Origin: Mesorhizobium carmichaelinearum
GTDB lineage: Bacteria; Pseudomonadota; Alphaproteobacteria; Rhizobiales; Rhizobiaceae
Direction of reading: 5' to 3'
Length of the DNA: 64,000 nucleotides
Assembly: GCF_900199455.1 (NCBI RefSeq)
Contig: NZ_FZQR01000009.1
Span: forward strand, 186,001 to 250,000
A model generated the notes under the pieces. That model did no database searches. It saw only the letters and a list, made by a program, of their open reading frames with translations, and was not told where the DNA came from. Both the position numbers and the translations under genes were made by a program. Positions 61,875 through 64,000 of this stretch are shown here, in pieces (positions within the stretch are counted from its first letter, which is position 1; every line of letters begins with the position of its first letter).

Positions 61875-63247
61875 CGGCAAAAACTTTCGACGCCATCATC
61901 ATTGGCGCCGGACAGGCCGGCACACCGCTCGCCGGCAGGCTGAACGCAGCCGGCATGAGCGTGGCGCTGATCGAGCGCAAGCTGGTCGGCGGCACCTGCG
62001 TCAACACCGGTTGCATCCCGACCAAGACGATGGTGGCGAGCGCCTATGCCGCGCATCTGGCGCGGCGCGCCGCCGATTATGGCGTGACGCTCGGTGGCCC
62101 TGTCGGCGTCGACTATAAGGCGATCAAGGCGCGCAAGGACAAGGTTTCGGGCGCCTCCCGCACCGGGCTGGAAACCTGGATCGCCGGCATGGACAAATGC
62201 ACGCTCTATCGCGGCCATGCGCGCTTCGAATCCGCCAATACGGTGCGTGTCGGTGACGACCTTCTGACCGCCGACAAGATCTTCCTCAACACCGGCGGCC
62301 GCGCCTCGGTGCCCGACCTTCCCGGTATCCACGACATCGACTACCTAACCAATTCCTCGATGATGGATCTCGACGTCCTGCCGCGCCATCTGGTCGTCGT
62401 CGGCGGCAGCTACATCTCGCTCGAATTCGCACAGATGTTCCGCCGTTTCGGCAGCGAAGTCACCGTCATCGAGAAGAGCCCGCGCCTGACCGGCCGAGAG
62501 GACGAGGACGTCTCGGCCACCATCCTGTCGATCCTCGAAAATGAAGGCATCGCGGTCCATGTCGGCGCCGACGACATCGGCTTCGCCAAACAGGGCGGCG
62601 ATATCGCCGTGACCTTCTCGGCCGGCAAGCCACCGGCCGTCGGTTCGCATGTGCTGCTGGCGCTGGGGCGCACCCTCAACACCGACGATCTCGGCCTCGA
62701 CAGAGCCGGCGTCGCCGTCGACAAACGCGGTGCCATTATCGTCGACGACCAGTTGCGCACCAGCGTACCGGGCATCTGGGCGATGGGCGACTGCAATGGC
62801 AAGGGCGCCTTCACCCACACCTCCTACAATGACTATGAGATCGTCGCCGCCAATCTGCTCGACAACGACCCACGCAAGGTCAGCGACCGCATCGAGGCCT
62901 ATGCGCTCTACATCGACCCGCCGCTCGGCCGCTGCGGCATGACCGAGGCGGCGGTGAAGAAATCCGGACGACGCGCGCTGGTCGGCCAACGGCCGATGAC
63001 CCGCGTCGGCCGCGCAGTCGAAAAGGGCGAGACGCAGGGCTTCATGAAGATCCTCGTCGATGCCGACACGCGGGAGATCCTCGGTTGCTCCGTGCTTGGT
63101 CCCGGCGGCGACGAAGCGGTGCATTGCGTGCTCGATTTGATGTACGCCAAGGCACCGATCGACACCCTGGCGCGCGCGATGCACATCCATCCCACTGTCT
63201 CGGAGCTCCTGCCCACCATTGCCCAGGAGCTGAAGCCGCTGGCCTGA
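61871..63247 (+). CDS. FAD-dependent pyridine nucleotide-disulfide oxidoreductase
   Basis: 458 aa, mercuric reductase/dihydrolipoamide dehydrogenase group. The FAD loop IIGAGQAGTPLAGRLN is at residues 10-25, and the redox disulfide Cys43-x4-Cys48 is in GGTCVNTGCIPTKTM. An NAD(P) domain (VVGGSYISLEFAQMF) and the C-terminal dimer His-Pro segment (AMHIHPTVSELLPT) follow. It lacks the N-terminal metal-binding and C-terminal Cys pairs of true mercuric reductases, so Hg2+ reduction is unproven. It is coupled to the DUF4126 gene by a 4-bp overlap. Confidence 0.9.
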   Translation: MTAKTFDAIIIGAGQAGTPLAGRLNAAGMSVALIERKLVGGTCVNTGCIPTKTMVASAYAAHLARRAADYGVTLGGPVGVDYKAIKARKDKVSGASRTGLETWIAGMDKCTLYRGHARFESANTVRVGDDLLTADKIFLNTGGRASVPDLPGIHDIDYLTNSSMMDLDVLPRHLVVVGGSYISLEFAQMFRRFGSEVTVIEKSPRLTGREDEDVSATILSILENEGIAVHVGADDIGFAKQGGDIAVTFSAGKPPAVGSHVLLALGRTLNTDDLGLDRAGVAVDKRGAIIVDDQLRTSVPGIWAMGDCNGKGAFTHTSYNDYEIVAANLLDNDPRKVSDRIEAYALYIDPPLGRCGMTEAAVKKSGRRALVGQRPMTRVGRAVEKGETQGFMKILVDADTREILGCSVLGPGGDEAVHCVLDLMYAKAPIDTLARAMHIHPTVSELLPTIAQELKPLA

Positions 63248-63358
63248 GGCACGTCAAGCTCTGGACTTTCTGCATTGGTGCATTGCAGCAATGTGCATTG
63301 CGCATAGCTCAACTCCTCGCGCAATCTCCAAATTGAACCGATTCAGTCTGGACGCTCC

Positions 63359-64000
63359 ATGCCTTTGCCGATTCTTGCGCTTGCCATTGCGTCCTTCTGC
63401 ATCGGCACCACCGAATTCGTCATCATGGGCCTGCTGCCCGAGGTCGCCGCCGATCTCGGCGTGTCGATCCCGTCGGCCGGCCTGCTGGTCACCGGCTATG
63501 CACTCGGCGTCGTTTTCGGCGCACCGATCGTCGCCATGGCCACTGCGCATTTGCCACGCAAGCCAGTGCTGGTCGGGCTGACAGCTTCATTCGTCGTCGG
63601 CAATCTGCTCTGTGCCATCGCGCCTGATTATTGGACGCTGATGGCGGCGCGTGTCTTCACCGCTTTTGGCCACGGCGCTTTCTTCGGCATCGGCTCGGTC
63701 GTTGCCGCCAGCCTGGTGCCGCGCAACAGACGAGCCAGCGCCATGGCGCTGATGTTTGCCGGCCTGACGCTTTCCAACATTCTGGGTGTTCCCGCCGGCA
63801 CGGCACTTGGCAAAGCTTTCGGCTGGCGCTCCACATTCTTCGCCGTGGTCGGCATCGGCCTGATCTCGGTCGCTGCCATCGCCTGGCTGGTGCCGTCCGA
63901 TGTCGCGGAACCAAGCGGCGGCGGCCTGCGCGGCGAGTTGCGCGTGCTGGGCAAATTGCAGGTCTGGCTGGCGATGCTGATCGCCTCGCTGGCCTCGGCC
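63359..64000 (+). CDS. MFS transporter, N-terminal part (runs off right edge)
   Basis: 214 codons are visible, truncated at the window edge. The first helices are LPILALAIASFCIGTTEFVI and ASLVPRNRRASAMALMFAGL, with GMGLLPEVAADLGVS-type (MGLLPEVAADLGVSIPSAGL) and RVFTAFGHGAFFGIGSVVAA segments as in AraJ/YdhP-like sugar or drug efflux proteins of the DHA1 group. At least seven helices are visible. Three TGCATTG copies occur upstream. ATG 63359 is taken as the start. Confidence 0.85.
   Translation, partial: MPLPILALAIASFCIGTTEFVIMGLLPEVAADLGVSIPSAGLLVTGYALGVVFGAPIVAMATAHLPRKPVLVGLTASFVVGNLLCAIAPDYWTLMAARVFTAFGHGAFFGIGSVVAASLVPRNRRASAMALMFAGLTLSNILGVPAGTALGKAFGWRSTFFAVVGIGLISVAAIAWLVPSDVAEPSGGGLRGELRVLGKLQVWLAMLIASLASA

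Noticed and set aside
61871..63247. Mercuric reductase (merA)
   Set aside because: The enzyme lacks the N-terminal metal-binding domain and C-terminal Cys pair, and no other mer genes are near.

Overview
The window is high-GC, densely packed alphaproteobacterial chromosome. Gene content points to the Hyphomicrobiales (Rhizobiales), most likely Mesorhizobium or a close relative. Supporting signs are separate petA, petB and petC genes, a ClpS of the rhizobial ClpS2 type, a HemF whose N-terminus resembles rhizobial ones, a choXWV choline importer, a DUF1285-NUDIX-CCA transferase operon divergent from a moxR operon, and several families of short palindromic intergenic repeats. The genus is inferred from gene content and was not tested against a database.

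Layout. 1-2750 is a polysaccharide or glycosyltransferase fragment: a GT4-like gene runs off the left edge, followed by a GT2 enzyme with an internal 96-bp tandem duplication and an unrecognised partner. 3229-8246 is mostly housekeeping: an exported hydrolase, rplY-pth behind a long leader, a TPR protein and ychF. 8250-10400 is a visibly AT-richer islet holding a convergent TcmP / three-Cys-motif (DUF5131) pair. 10404-15156 carries corA, two MaoC proteins, apt, an NTF2-like protein and an acid phosphatase. 15289-18101 is the cytochrome bc1 operon. 18416-25800 has a cupin, a GNAT enzyme, two ABC exporter half-transporters, trmL and soxR with its operator. 25966-31693 has hemF, exported proteins including a small subtilisin-like protease, and the DUF1285-NUDIX-CCA operon. 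31835-38669 is the moxR-DUF58-DUF4159-large membrane protein operon. 38842-49305 has clpS, small exported proteins, a two-component system, choXWV, tdk, an EamA/LysR pair and a cytochrome c. 49614-56882 is a module of uncharacterised genes built around a AAA+ ATPase, interrupted by a DUF559 cassette. 57198-64000 has fhs, a cysteine hydrolase divergent from a GlxA-type regulator, an acetyltransferase, DUF4126 with an FAD disulfide oxidoreductase, and a truncated MFS transporter.

Three places look most worth pursuing. (1) A DUF559 endonuclease-fold gene lies between perfect 59-bp inverted repeats made of the local intergenic palindrome; it interrupts the AAA+ module, and its right repeat appears to supply the ribosome binding site of the next gene. 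(2) The AAA+ module itself consists of a coiled-coil protein, a soluble unknown, a AAA+ ATPase, a second unknown and a membrane-anchored DUF2333 protein; no function is evident. (3) The TcmP / three-Cys pair has 3' ends that overlap by 46 bp. No tRNA, rRNA, CRISPR array, transposase or integrase was seen.
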